Origin: Micromonospora cremea | GTDB lineage: Bacteria > Actinomycetota > Actinomycetes > Mycobacteriales > Micromonosporaceae | Direction of reading: 5' to 3' | DNA: 64,000 nucleotides | NCBI RefSeq assembly: GCF_900143515.1 | Contig: NZ_FSQT01000001.1 | Coordinates: 1,240,001-1,304,000, forward strand | Notes under the pieces: model-generated | Database searches by the model: none | What the model was told of the DNA's origin: nothing | What the model saw: only the letters and a program-made list of their open reading frames with translations | Program-made: the position numbers and the translations under genes | Part shown: positions 34,537 to 43,111 of the stretch, piece after piece | Position numbering within the stretch: position 1 is the first letter of the stretch | How the letters are laid out: the number at the start of each line of letters is the position of its first letter

Positions 34537-35304
34537 CTAGTCCAGTAGCACCGGCAGCGGCACGGGCCGCTTCGCGACCCGGTCGTCGCCCGACGAACGG
34601 CCGCGCAGGTGCCGGGCCAGCCAGGGCAGCAGGTGCCGTCGGGTCCAGGCCAGCTCGGCGCCGAACACCTCGCCCCGGCGACGCCGTGGCGGCGGCGGCA
34701 ACGGCCGTGTCCACGAGTCGTCGAACCCGGGCAGGCCCGCCGTGTACGCCAGGGCGCCGGCGATCCGCTCGTGCCCGGCGCTGTTGGCGTGCAGCCGGTC
34801 GTCGCTCCACAGCCGGGGATCGGAGGAGACCGGGTGGGCGCCCAGGTCGAGCAGAGTCGCCCCGGTCCGCGCGGTTGCGGCCCGCAGCGCCTCGTTGAGT
34901 GCCAGCATCCGACCCCGCAGCGGCCGGGCCAGCGGCATCACCGGCGCCGGGTCCGGCATCGTGAACGTCAGCACGGTGGCGCCCTGCCCGACCAGTGCCC
35001 GCTGCATCGCCGCGACATCCTCGGCGACCTGGTCGGCGTCGAAGGAGGGGCGCAGCACGTCGTTCATGCCGGCGACCACGGTGGCCAGGTTGGGGGCCAG
35101 GTCGAGGGCGGGCTGGAGCTGCTCGGCGCGGATCCGCGCGGTGGTCCGGCCACGGATCGCCAGGTTCGCGTACTCCAGGCCGCCCTGGGCGCGTGCCACC
35201 GCCAGGGCGAACCGGTCGGCCCAACCCCGGTAGCCGCCAGCGCCGTCCGGGTCGTCGAGCCCCTCGGTGGTGCTGTCGCCGATCGCCACGTACCGCTGCC
35301 ACAT
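34537..35304 (-). CDS. SGNH/GDSL hydrolase
   Basis: This encodes a 255-residue cytoplasmic esterase-like enzyme. All four blocks are present: GDSTTEG (Ser nucleophile, about 10), NLAIRGRTT (Gly), VVAGMNDVL (Asn), and WSDDRLHANSAGH (Asp-x2-His, about 190). No signal peptide is present. Start at ATG 35304 (GTG at 35307 is directly upstream). It is expected to hydrolyse an ester or carbohydrate acetyl group; substrate unknown. A palindromic element lies just upstream. Confidence 0.92.
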   Translation of the reverse strand: MWQRYVAIGDSTTEGLDDPDGAGGYRGWADRFALAVARAQGGLEYANLAIRGRTTARIRAEQLQPALDLAPNLATVVAGMNDVLRPSFDADQVAEDVAAMQRALVGQGATVLTFTMPDPAPVMPLARPLRGRMLALNEALRAATARTGATLLDLGAHPVSSDPRLWSDDRLHANSAGHERIAGALAYTAGLPGFDDSWTRPLPPPPRRRRGEVFGAELAWTRRHLLPWLARHLRGRSSGDDRVAKRPVPLPVLLD

Positions 35305-35375
35305 CACCCGCGCGAGGTTAGCCGCCCGCCACGACCGCCGGACCGCCGGCCGGGCCGCCAGTGACAGTTCGCGAT

Positions 35376-35444
35376 CGATCTTGCACTTTCTGCCCCCGCG
35401 TTCCGGGCAAACGGCACCTTTCAGCGACCCAAACTGCAAGATCG
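35376..35444. repeat. palindromic intergenic element with TGCAAGATCG arms
   Basis: Arms CGATCTTGCACTTT (35376-35389) and AAACTGCAAGATCG (35431-35444) pair at 13 of 14 positions. An inner TGCCC/GGGCA stem (35391-35395, 35405-35409) gives a double hairpin. It sits between the CorA stop and the SGNH start. The AT-rich arms differ from local composition, and look like a dispersed repeat. Confidence 0.6.
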
Positions 35445-35463
35445 CGGGGGAGGGGGCGGGGGG

Positions 35464-36570
35464 TCACAGCCAGCCTGAGCGGCGGAACAGGCGGTACAGG
35501 GCGAGGGCGGCCACCGCCATCAGGGTGAGCGCGCCGGCGTAGCCGTAGCGCCAGCCCAGCTCCGGCATGTGCGAGAAGTTCATGCCGTACACGCCGGCGA
35601 TGCCGGTCTGGGTGGCCGCGATGGCCGCCCACGCCGCGATCTTGCGCATGTCGTTGTTCTGCTCCACGGCGAGCTGCGCCAGCCGGGACTGGACGATCGA
35701 GGTGAGCAGGTCGTCGTACGCGGCCACCCGGTCCACCGCCCGGCTCAACCGACCGTCCACGTCGACGAACCAGCGCTGCAAGGTGCGCGGCGGCCCGTCG
35801 GAACCCGGGTCGAGCAGCGTACGCAGGGGCGCCTGCAACGGCAGCACCGCCCGCTTGAACTCCACCACCTCCCGCTTGAGCTGGTAGATGTGCTGGATGT
35901 CGGCGGAGCGGTCACGGGCGAACAACGACTCCTCGACGCGTTCCAGATCCCGCTCCACGTGCCCGGCCACCTCCAGGTAGGAGTCGACCATCCGGGCGCA
36001 GACCGCGTACGCCACCGCCCACGGTCCCGCGGCCAGCAGCGCCGGTCGGCGCTCGATGTCGGCGCGGACGCTGCGCAGCGCCCCGGCGGCGCCGTGCCGC
36101 ACGGTGATGGCGAACCGGTCACCCAGCAGCACCATCACGTCCCCGGTGTCGATCACCTCGGAGGTGTCGGTCAACTCGTCGTGCTCCACGTACCCGGCGG
36201 TGCGCAGCACCAGCAGAGTGACCGGCCCGTGGCGTTGCACGGTGGGCCGGTGCCCGTCGGCGAGCGCCTGTTCGACGGTCAGCTCGTCGAGCCCGAAGGT
36301 CCGGCCCACCGCGGCGAGCACCGCCGGCCCGGGGTCGTGCAGTCCCAGCCAGACGAAGGCATCCCGGCTGCGCTGGGCGTGGGCGTACGCGTCGGCGTAG
36401 TGCGGGCGGCCGGGTTCGCGCCGGCCGTTGACGTACACGGCGCAGTCGACCACGGCGTCCGGGTTGGACCGGCGCGGAGCGGGCGATTGATCCTCGGCCC
36501 GACCGAGCAGCCGACGGGTCAGGGCGCGTACGCCTCGGCCGGCCCGGTCCCGTACGGACTGCTGATCCAC
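35464..36570 (-). CDS. corA: CorA-type magnesium/cobalt transporter
   Basis: This encodes a 368-residue membrane transporter. GGGGAGG precedes the GTG at 36570 (a GTG/ATG reading to 36627 is less likely). The large N-terminal cytoplasmic domain contains FVWLGLHDPG, FGLDELTVEQALADGHRPTVQ. The long helix (REVVEFKRAVLPLQAPLRTL) leads to two C-terminal membrane helices with the selectivity signature YGMNFSHMPEL (about 330) and a short C-terminal basic tail. It is expected to be a pentameric Mg2+ channel. Confidence 0.95.
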   Translation of the reverse strand: MDQQSVRDRAGRGVRALTRRLLGRAEDQSPAPRRSNPDAVVDCAVYVNGRREPGRPHYADAYAHAQRSRDAFVWLGLHDPGPAVLAAVGRTFGLDELTVEQALADGHRPTVQRHGPVTLLVLRTAGYVEHDELTDTSEVIDTGDVMVLLGDRFAITVRHGAAGALRSVRADIERRPALLAAGPWAVAYAVCARMVDSYLEVAGHVERDLERVEESLFARDRSADIQHIYQLKREVVEFKRAVLPLQAPLRTLLDPGSDGPPRTLQRWFVDVDGRLSRAVDRVAAYDDLLTSIVQSRLAQLAVEQNNDMRKIAAWAAIAATQTGIAGVYGMNFSHMPELGWRYGYAGALTLMAVAALALYRLFRRSGWL

Positions 36571-36675
36571 GTGTGCCTCCCCGTCGCCGGCGCACCGCCC
36601 CACGGTGCCCGGAGGGGATGGTGCCACCGCATTCTGCCGAGCAGGGTCCGGCTCGCGACAGCCGGGCGGCCCGGC

Positions 36676-37287
36676 TCAGGCCGTGCGGGTGGCGAAGACG
36701 ACGATGTTGTCCACGTAGTTCCCGGTCCCGGCGTCGAACCGGCCGCCGCAGGTGATCAGACGGAGCCCGGCGATGTCCGCCGAGCCGTAGACCAGGGTGG
36801 TGGGGAAGTGGTCCTTCGGGTACGACCGCACACCGTCCACAGTGAACGTCGTGACCCGTGCGTCAGCGCGGGTGATCTGGATCTCCTGGCCGGCGCGTAG
36901 CCGCCCGAGGTCGAAGAAGACCGCCGGGCCGGCCGGGGAGTCGACGTGCCCGACCACGACGGCGTTGCCGGTCTCGCCCGGGCTGACCCCGTGCCGGTAC
37001 CAGCCGGCGAGGGTCGGCCGGTCCAGTGGTGGCACCTCCAGCACCCCGGCGGCGTCCGCGCCAACCGGGACGACCTCGGCGCGTACGCCGATGGCCGGGA
37101 TCTGCACCCGGACGGGCGCGGCGCGGGGCAGCGGCGCCAGGTCCGGTGCGGGGTGGGTGCGTGTCGGCGCGTCGGCTGGCGGCCGTGGTGGCCGCGCCGG
37201 GTCGGCGGTGACGCCGACGGTGATGAACCCCAGCCCGCTCACGACGAGCAGGGCGACCACGGCCGGAAGGGTCCGCCGTCTCCACAC
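36676..37287 (-). CDS. class F sortase
   Basis: This encodes a 203-residue membrane-anchored transpeptidase. One N-terminal helix (about 6-28), a Pro-rich linker (30-57), and the sortase barrel: IPAIGVRAEVVPVG, His114 in VVVGHVDSP, Cys180 in LRLITCGGRFD and Arg183 just after. The LITC-GGRFD arrangement is the class F pattern. CGGAGG precedes the GTG. Class F sortases are common in actinobacteria and their substrates are usually poorly defined. The protein upstream (37376) is a possible client, although a hairpin lies between the genes. Confidence 0.93.
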   Translation of the reverse strand: MWRRRTLPAVVALLVVSGLGFITVGVTADPARPPRPPADAPTRTHPAPDLAPLPRAAPVRVQIPAIGVRAEVVPVGADAAGVLEVPPLDRPTLAGWYRHGVSPGETGNAVVVGHVDSPAGPAVFFDLGRLRAGQEIQITRADARVTTFTVDGVRSYPKDHFPTTLVYGSADIAGLRLITCGGRFDAGTGNYVDNIVVFATRTA

Positions 37288-37313
37288 GTGCCGACCTCCG
37301 TACGGAATCGTCA

Positions 37314-37348
37314 GGGTGCCCGCGCCGGTGTCACCGGTGCGGGCACCC
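37314..37348 (-). terminator. hairpin between Ig-like protein and sortase
   Basis: Arms GGGTGCCCGC (37314-37323) and GCGGGCACCC (37339-37348) are perfectly complementary, and lie 28 nt after the Ig-like gene stop on the minus strand. Confidence 0.65.
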
Positions 37349-37375
37349 GTCCTCAGGGATGGAGCGGGTCGCCGG

Positions 37376-37861
37376 TCAGGCGACGGCGGACACCGGACGA
37401 CGCCGGCGGAACAGGATCACCGCGCCCACGGCGGCGGTGCCGAGCAGCGTGCCGCCGGCGGCGAGGGCACCGTTGTCGCGGTTGCCGCCGCCGGAGCCGG
37501 CGGGGGCGCCGCCGATCGGTGTGACGGTGAACGTGGCGCTGCCGGCGGAGCTGCCGTCGCCGCAGGTGGCCGTCACGGTGTACGTGCCCAGGGTGAACCC
37601 GGCGGTGAAGAGTTCGGCGCTGAGACCGCCGCCGGCCGCGGCCGTGGTGGACCGGACGTTCTGGTCGCGGTTGGGGCCGGTGACGCGGAAGATGGCGTCA
37701 CCAGATTTCGGGTTGCAGGTCGTCGCGGTGAGCACGACGGTCCCACCGACCGGGGTGGTGGCTGGTGACACGGTCGTGTCGGCCAGTGCGGCGCCCGGCA
37801 GCAGGAGCGTGCCGAGGCCCACGCCGAGCGCCGCCGAACAGAGTGCTGTTGAGACCTTCAT
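37376..37861 (-). CDS. secreted Ig-like surface protein with C-terminal anchor
   Basis: This encodes a 161-residue exported protein. The signal peptide is about 1-27 (ending ALA-DT). A single Ig-like beta domain follows (about 30-115: TTVSPATTPVGGTVVLTATTC, GTYTVTATCGDGSSAGSATFTVTP) with two Cys. Then comes a Gly/Ser linker, a hydrophobic helix (ALAAGGTLLGTAAVGAVILF) and RRRRPV. That is cell-wall anchor architecture, but no LPxTG-like motif precedes the helix (GGGNRDNG instead). GAGGGA precedes the ATG. The adjoining sortase makes a sorting relationship possible. Confidence 0.82.
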   Translation of the reverse strand: MKVSTALCSAALGVGLGTLLLPGAALADTTVSPATTPVGGTVVLTATTCNPKSGDAIFRVTGPNRDQNVRSTTAAAGGGLSAELFTAGFTLGTYTVTATCGDGSSAGSATFTVTPIGGAPAGSGGGNRDNGALAAGGTLLGTAAVGAVILFRRRRPVSAVA

Positions 37862-38154
37862 ACGCGTCTTCCCTCATTTCGTCCGCTGACTGCGTGGGAC
37901 GTCGTTCGGGTGGCCAACTCCGTGACTAGCACCGGTGTGCCCAACACTAGGTGCGTTGGGACCTCGATCCGGTGAAAATGAGAAATCCTCATTGCCGTCA
38001 CGTGTCCACCCGAAGGCGGGGAGAGCTGCGGAAAGGCCCGCACGGCCCGCCCGGCGCCGCTGATCCGATCGATGTCCGTCCGGCCGGGCTGTCACGGGTG
38101 GGTCGATGGCGAGGTATTGCCGGCGACGGCGGTAATGCACCACCGGCAGGCGGC
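37862..38154. other. 293-bp intergenic region with two small dyads
   Basis: This is the promoter side of the Ig-like gene. It contains CCCAAC/GTTGGG (37940-37945, 37955-37960) and AATGAG/CTCATT (37977-37982, 37988-37993), the latter in an AT-richer patch. No gene or clear promoter is seen. Confidence 0.4.
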
Positions 38155-38439
38155 TCAGCCGGCCCGCTGCGCCGGGGTCGGCTCGCGCATCGGCTCGCCT
38201 GTCTCCACCAGCGTCTTGAGGCTGGCCAGCAGCTCCGGCCAGCCACCGCTGCCGTCGAGCTGCCCGCTGATCGCCCGGTGCATCTCGCTGTCGGGGGAGA
38301 AGCCGTCGTGTACCAACCGGACCGCCGACCGGCCGTGCGGCTCGATCTCGAAGGTTACGGTCGACCGGCGCTCGTCGAGCCGGGAGGCCAGCTCCTCGGC
38401 GGTCCAGCCGAAGTGCTCGGCGTGCTCCGGCCCACGGAT
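38155..38439 (-). pseudogene. SRPBCC/AHSA1 domain remnant, N-terminus missing
   Basis: About 94 codons encode the C-terminal half of an SRPBCC protein: FGWTAEELASRLDERRS, TVTFEIEPHGRSAVRLVHDG, the C-terminal helix GGWPELLASLKTLVETGEP. No in-frame start codon with ribosome site exists, and the expected N-terminal 60-70 residues (the first strands and helix of the fold) are absent. The sequence that should encode them is occupied by the start of the divergent MFS gene. It looks like a gene truncated by a rearrangement. Confidence 0.65.
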
Positions 38440-38482
38440 AAGTCGGGGGGAGCCCGGAGGGGCGCTGGTAGGTTCCGTGCCC

Positions 38483-39754
38483 GTGACACGGGACAGGGAC
38501 GCCGGACTGGGCACGCGGTTCGCTCGGCTATGGGCGGCCAGCACCCTCTCCGCCCTGGGCAGCGGCCTGGCCACCGTCGCCGCGCCGCTCTTCGTCGCCT
38601 CGCGGACGGACGACCCGCTCGTGGTGGCTGCGGCATCCGCCGTGGCCTGGCTGCCCTGGTTGCTCTTCGCGCTGCCCGGCGGAGTGCTGGTGGACCGGAT
38701 GGACCGACGTCGTTTGATGATCGTCATCGACCTGGTGCGAGTGGTCGCGCTGGCCGTGCTGGCCGCTGCGATCATGACCGGGACAGCCGGCGTGGTGCTG
38801 CTGTACGCGGTGCTGTTCGTGGTCAACACCGGTGAGATCGTGTTCCGTGCGGCCAGCCAGGCCATGCTCCCGACCGTGGTGCCCCGGCACCGTCTGGAGC
38901 GCGCCAACGGCTGGCTCGGCGGCGGCACCACCCTCATGCACGGCATGCTCGCCGGGCCGCTGGGCGGTCTCCTGTTCGTGCTCGCGGCGAGCAGCCCGTT
39001 CCTGGTCAACGCCGTCACGTACGCCCTCAGCGCGGTGCTGGTGGCGCTCATCGGAGGCGATTTCCGGGCCGCCGCCACCGACGTGAGCGCACGCCGGACC
39101 CGCTCGATCCGGGGGGAGATCGTCGAAGGGCTGCGCTGGCTGGCCCACCAGCGGCTGCTCCGGACGATGGCCGTGCTCATCGGCCTGCTCAACGTGACCC
39201 TGACCGCCGCGCTGGCGGTGCTGGTGCTGCTCGCCGACGAGCGACTGCGGCTCGGGTCCGTCGGCTACGGGCTGCTGTTCACCTGCATGGCCTGCGGCGG
39301 GGTGCTCGGCGCGCTCCTCGGCGATCGGCTCATCGCCTGGTCCGGCGCCACCTGGACGATACGGATCGGCCTGCTGATCGAGGCGGGGCTGCACCTGGCG
39401 CTGGCCGCCTCCCGCAGCACGGTCGTGGTCGGGTTCGCGCTCTTCGCCTTCGGCGTACACAGCGCACTGTGGAACATCGTGGCGAACTCGCTGCGCCAAC
39501 GGCTCACCCCGCCGGCGCTGCAGGGCCGGGTGGCCAGCACCACGCTCTTCGTGGCGGCGGGCGGCAACTGCGTGGGTGCCCTGCTCGGCGGTCTGCTCGC
39601 CGCCCGGTTCGGCATCACCGCGCCGTACTGGGTCGGACTGGTGGTGGCGATCGGCGTCTCCGCCGCCACCTGGCGGGTCTTCACCCGCGCGGCGGTCGCC
39701 CGCGCCTACGCCGACCCGCCCCCGGCCGTACCCGAGCCCGCCCGGGCGGGTTGA
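38483..39754 (+). CDS. MFS transporter
   Basis: This encodes a 423-residue 12-helix membrane protein. FARLWAASTLSALGSGLATVAAPLFV is TM1; ALPGGVLVDRMDRRRLMIVIDLVR is the loop-2 motif; QAMLPTVVPRHRLERANGWLGGG is the conserved segment of actinobacterial exporters of this subgroup. The start is at GTG 38483 or 38477, with GGTAGG upstream. The gene begins within the space expected for the N-terminus of the truncated SRPBCC gene, so its 5' end may have been reshaped by the same event. Substrate unknown. Confidence 0.88.
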   Translation: MTRDRDAGLGTRFARLWAASTLSALGSGLATVAAPLFVASRTDDPLVVAAASAVAWLPWLLFALPGGVLVDRMDRRRLMIVIDLVRVVALAVLAAAIMTGTAGVVLLYAVLFVVNTGEIVFRAASQAMLPTVVPRHRLERANGWLGGGTTLMHGMLAGPLGGLLFVLAASSPFLVNAVTYALSAVLVALIGGDFRAAATDVSARRTRSIRGEIVEGLRWLAHQRLLRTMAVLIGLLNVTLTAALAVLVLLADERLRLGSVGYGLLFTCMACGGVLGALLGDRLIAWSGATWTIRIGLLIEAGLHLALAASRSTVVVGFALFAFGVHSALWNIVANSLRQRLTPPALQGRVASTTLFVAAGGNCVGALLGGLLAARFGITAPYWVGLVVAIGVSAATWRVFTRAAVARAYADPPPAVPEPARAG

Positions 39755-39813
39755 CGACGCGCCGCGTCGGTGGCGGCGCGTGCTGTGGTGGGCAGGTGTG
39801 GCAGCGTGGGGTG

Positions 39814-41106
39814 GTGACCGAACGCGCGCCGCTGGACGTCGACCTCGCGCTGCTCGGCGGCGGCGGCGCCGCGTCGCTGCTGCTCGCCGCGCTGGACCGG
39901 CACGGCGTACGCGACCTGCGGATCGCGGTCGTCGACCCGGTGCGCCGGCGCGGCCAGGACCGCACCTGGGCGTTCTGGGGCCGCCCGGACAGTGACCTGG
40001 ACCCGCTACTCAGCGCGAGCTGGCGACAGGTCGAGGTGGCCACGCCGGCGCGGCGTCGGGTGCTGGACCTGGCCCCGCTGCGGTACGCCATGCTCCGCTC
40101 CGGCCCGGTCTACGACCGGGCTGCCGAGGCCGAGCGCCGCCTCGGCGCCACCCGGATCGTCGCGCCCGCCGAGTCGGTGGCCGACGACGGCACGCGGGTG
40201 GTGGTGCGCACCGGCGCCGGGCCCACCGTCCGGGCCGGCTGGGTGCTCGACTCCCGGCCCCGCCCACCGGCCCGACCCGGGCGGACCACCTGGTTGCAAC
40301 ACTTCCGGGGCTGGTGGCTCGAAGCCGACCGGCCGGTGTTCGACCCGGCGCGGGCGGTGCTGATGGACTTCCGCACCCCGCAGCCATCCCGGGGCGTCTC
40401 GTTCGGGTACGTGCTCCCGGTGAGCGACCGCTACGCCCTGGTCGAGTACACCGAGTTCTCGCCGGCCCTGCTCACCGATTCCGGGTACGACGCGGCGCTG
40501 GCCGGCTACCGGGACCTGCTCGGGCTCGACCCGGTCGGGCTGCGGGTGCGCGAGGTGGAGAACGGGGTGATTCCGATGACCGACGCGCCGTTCCCGGCCC
40601 GGCCCTCGCCCCGGGTGGTTCGCCTCGGCACGGCCGGCGGCGCGACCCGCCCCTCCACCGGCTTCACTTTCTCCGCGATGTACCGCCAGGCCGACCAGGT
40701 GGCCCGCGCCCTCGCCGCCGGCCGGCCGCCGGTGCCCGCGCCGGCGTACCCGCGCCGGCACCGCTGGATGGACGCGGTCGCGCTGCGCGCGCTGGACCGG
40801 GGCGGTGTCGGCGGCCCGGACTTCTTCGACCGGCTCTTCGACCGCAACCCGGCCGAACGGGTGCTGCGCTTCCTTGACGGCGTCACCACCCCCGCCGAGG
40901 AGGTCGCGGTGATGAACTCCACCCGGCTGCTGCCGATGATCGCGGCCACCGCCGGCGACGCGGCGGACCGGGTCCGCGACCGGCTGCGCCCGACCCGACC
41001 CGCCCCGGCCATCCCGGCAGCCGTGGTGGGCGTCCCGCCCTCCGGCGGAGCGGGCGATGCCGTGCCGGACGTCGCCGGATCGGAGCCCGGCGTGCCGCCC
41101 CGCTGA
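39814..41106 (+). CDS. lycopene cyclase family protein
   Basis: This encodes a 430-residue FAD-dependent cyclase of the CrtY/CrtL type. The N-terminal dinucleotide fold is VDLALLGGGGAASLLLAAL; then WAFWGRPDSDL, TWLQHFRGWWLEADRPVFDP, VLMDFRTPQPSRGVSFGYVLPVSDRYALVEYTEFSP, and RLGTAGGATRPSTGFTF (the typical cyclase motifs), ending in a helical domain (DFFDRLFDRNPAERVLRFLDG). It would close the beta-rings of lycopene. No other carotenoid gene (crtE, crtB, crtI) is in the window, so it acts in a pathway encoded elsewhere. GTG 39814 or 39811. Confidence 0.92.
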   Translation: MTERAPLDVDLALLGGGGAASLLLAALDRHGVRDLRIAVVDPVRRRGQDRTWAFWGRPDSDLDPLLSASWRQVEVATPARRRVLDLAPLRYAMLRSGPVYDRAAEAERRLGATRIVAPAESVADDGTRVVVRTGAGPTVRAGWVLDSRPRPPARPGRTTWLQHFRGWWLEADRPVFDPARAVLMDFRTPQPSRGVSFGYVLPVSDRYALVEYTEFSPALLTDSGYDAALAGYRDLLGLDPVGLRVREVENGVIPMTDAPFPARPSPRVVRLGTAGGATRPSTGFTFSAMYRQADQVARALAAGRPPVPAPAYPRRHRWMDAVALRALDRGGVGGPDFFDRLFDRNPAERVLRFLDGVTTPAEEVAVMNSTRLLPMIAATAGDAADRVRDRLRPTRPAPAIPAAVVGVPPSGGAGDAVPDVAGSEPGVPPR

Positions 41107-41115
41107 CCGGGCGGG

Positions 41116-42222
41116 TCAGCGCTGGGCGGTCACCGCATCACGGATCAGGACCCGCAGGTCCTCCATCGGGTCACCGTCGCCGGCCCCGAGCAGCGTCTTC
41201 GTCGCCGCGACCGTCAGCCCCAGCTCCGGATAGGCGTACGCAAGGCTGCCACCGCTGCCAGCCGCGCCGAACGCCCCGTCGGAGTCCACCGCGTACCCGA
41301 GGCCCCAGGTCGTCTCCTGCCCGAACACCCACTCCCGACCCGGGCCGGCGGGCGTGGTTGCGGTGCGCAGCCGCGCCGGCGAGATCAGCCGAACGCCGTC
41401 CACCTCGCCGATCAGCGCGGCGAGCATCCGGGCCGCCGCGCGGGCGGTCATGGTGCCGGTGGCCGGCACATCGGCGGTGAGGACGTCGGCGCGGCTGCCG
41501 ATCTCCGCGCCCGGCCGGACGCCGGGCGGGGCGACCCGGTCGAAGTTCGGCAGGTTGGCGCTGGCGTAGTCGAACAGCGCCGACAGGTTGCGGTCCTCGA
41601 CCCGGGCCAGCCGCCCCAGCTCGGCCGCGGGCACCCCGACGTACAGCTCGCCCGGCACTCCGAGCGGGCCGGCCACGTCCTCGGCGAGGACCTGCGAGAC
41701 GCGCCGGCCGGTCACCCGGCGGACCACTTCGCCGACCAGCCAGCCGAAGGTCCACGCGTGGTACGCCTTCACCTCGCCGGGCGGGGCGATCGGCTCAGCG
41801 TCGGCGACCATCGCGCACATCCGGTCCCAGTCGGTGAAGTCCTCCGGCGTCACGTCCGCCGGCAGGGCGGGCACGCCAGCGGTGTGGGTGAGCGCGTGCC
41901 GCAGGGTGACCCCCTCCTTGCCGTGCCGGGCGAACTCCGGCCACACCTCGACGATCCGCAGGTCGTAGTCCAGTTCGCCGTGCTCGGCCAGCACGTGCAC
42001 CACGGTCGCGGTGAGCGCCTTGCCCGTCGACACGCTCCAGACGGGGGTGTCGGCGGTCAGCGGCCGGCCGGTGGTCCGGTCGGCGGCCCCGGCGTGCACC
42101 TCCAGGATCGCCTCGCCGTCGAGGTACGCGGCGACCTGCACGCCACCTTCCCGCCCGGCGGCGATCAGTTCGTCGATCCGCCGCCGCACCTCGGCCCGCA
42201 GGCCGTCCCAGTCTCCGCCCAT
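41116..42222 (-). CDS. class C beta-lactamase-like serine hydrolase
   Basis: This encodes a 368-residue cytoplasmic member of the beta-lactamase/D-aminopeptidase family. The SxxK nucleophile is in [14 protein letters not shown] (about 68). The Tyr motif (YxN) is replaced by [14 protein letters not shown] (Tyr present, Asn not), a variant seen in esterase-like members. A C-terminal block [18 protein letters not shown] has the HxG-like strand (GSGGS). It is convergent with the cyclase, 9 nt apart. Esterase or peptidase activity is inferred. Confidence 0.9.
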   Translation of the reverse strand: MGGDWDGLRAEVRRRIDELIAAGREGGVQVAAYLDGEAILEVHAGAADRTTGRPLTADTPVWSVSTGKALTATVVHVLAEHGELDYDLRIVEVWPEFARHGKEGVTLRHALTHTAGVPALPADVTPEDFTDWDRMCAMVADAEPIAPPGEVKAYHAWTFGWLVGEVVRRVTGRRVSQVLAEDVAGPLGVPGELYVGVPAAELGRLARVEDRNLSALFDYASANLPNFDRVAPPGVRPGAEIGSRADVLTADVPATGTMTARAAARMLAALIGEVDGVRLISPARLRTATTPAGPGREWVFGQETTWGLGYAVDSDGAFGAAGSGGSLAYAYPELGLTVAATKTLLGAGDGDPMEDLRVLIRDAVTAQR

Positions 42223-42340
42223 GGTGATCGACTCTGGCAGACCGCGCCGGGGCGGCGCGCGGGATTTTCGGCCGGCGCCGGTCCGGCGTGGCGGCCCCCG
42301 AGCGCGGGGCGCGGCGTCGCCGCCCGGTAGGTTGCCAGGC

Positions 42341-42817
42341 ATGGTGGACGCGGCGGCCGGCAGAGGTGTGCAGATCTGGACCGACGGGGCGTGCAGCGGC
42401 AACCCCGGACCGGGCGGTTGGGGCGCCCTGCTGCGCTACGGCGACCACGAGCGGGAGCTGTGCGGCGGTGAGGCCACCCCGACCACCAACAACCGGATGG
42501 AGCTGATGGCGGCCATCCAGGCGTTGGAGAGCCTGACCCGGCCGGTCACCGTGGAGCTGCACACCGACAGCACGTACGTGCGCAACGGCATCACCAGCTG
42601 GCTGGCGTCCTGGAAGCGCAACGGCTGGCTCACCGCCGCGAAGCAGCCGGTGAAGAACGCCGACCTGTGGCAGCGGCTGGAGGCGGCCTGCGAGCGGCAC
42701 CAGGTCACCTGGCTGTGGGTCAAGGGGCACAACGGGCACCCGGAGAACGAGCGGGCCGACGCGCTGGCCAACAAGGGCATGACCGAGGCGCGGGCAGCCG
42801 CGCTGGCCAGCCGCTGA
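42341..42817 (+). CDS. rnhA: ribonuclease HI
   Basis: This encodes a 158-residue RNase HI with an intact active site: [19 protein letters not shown] (first Asp), NNRMELMA (Glu), [11 protein letters not shown] (Asp) and [13 protein letters not shown] (last Asp, with the catalytic-loop His in KGHNGH). GGTAGG precedes the ATG. It removes RNA from RNA/DNA hybrids such as R-loops and primers. It is divergent from the serine hydrolase. Confidence 0.96.
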   Translation: MVDAAAGRGVQIWTDGACSGNPGPGGWGALLRYGDHERELCGGEATPTTNNRMELMAAIQALESLTRPVTVELHTDSTYVRNGITSWLASWKRNGWLTAAKQPVKNADLWQRLEAACERHQVTWLWVKGHNGHPENERADALANKGMTEARAAALASR

Positions 42818-42835
42818 ACCGACGCTGAGCCCGCG

Positions 42836-43072
42836 TCAGCGGGTCGCGTCCGGATGCCCGGGCATGTTGGACCCGCCACCGCTGCTGCCGGAGGAGCCCC
42901 CGGCGACACCCGAGTTGTCGTCCTCGGTCACGATGTCCGGCCGTACGTCGGTGCCCTCCGGCGCCGGGACCTCGGTGTCCGCCTCGACCTGCACCAACCG
43001 GGCCTGCCCGGCCTCGTCCTCGCTGTGCTGCGGGTCGCCCGGCAGCTCACCGTCGCGCTTTCGGAAACCCAC
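42836..43072 (-). CDS. small acidic hypothetical protein
   Basis: This encodes a 78-residue protein from a GTG after a GGGGGG ribosome site. The N-terminus is charged (MGFRKRDGELPGDPQHSEDEAGQ) and the middle acidic (QVEADTEVPAPEGTD). The C-terminus is Gly/Ser-rich (SGVAGGSSGSSGGGSN). It looks disordered. Coding is supported by the ribosome site and by the free space between rnhA and the MFS gene, not by homology. Confidence 0.5.
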   Translation of the reverse strand: MGFRKRDGELPGDPQHSEDEAGQARLVQVEADTEVPAPEGTDVRPDIVTEDDNSGVAGGSSGSSGGGSNMPGHPDATR

Positions 43073-43111
43073 GCCGTGCCCCCCGTCGGTGCCGTTCCGC
43101 GTCGGCGGTGG

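Noticed and set aside
37940..37993. Two short dyads as regulatory sites for the Ig-like gene
   Set aside because: 6-bp arms are expected by chance at this frequency; listed only as content of the gap.
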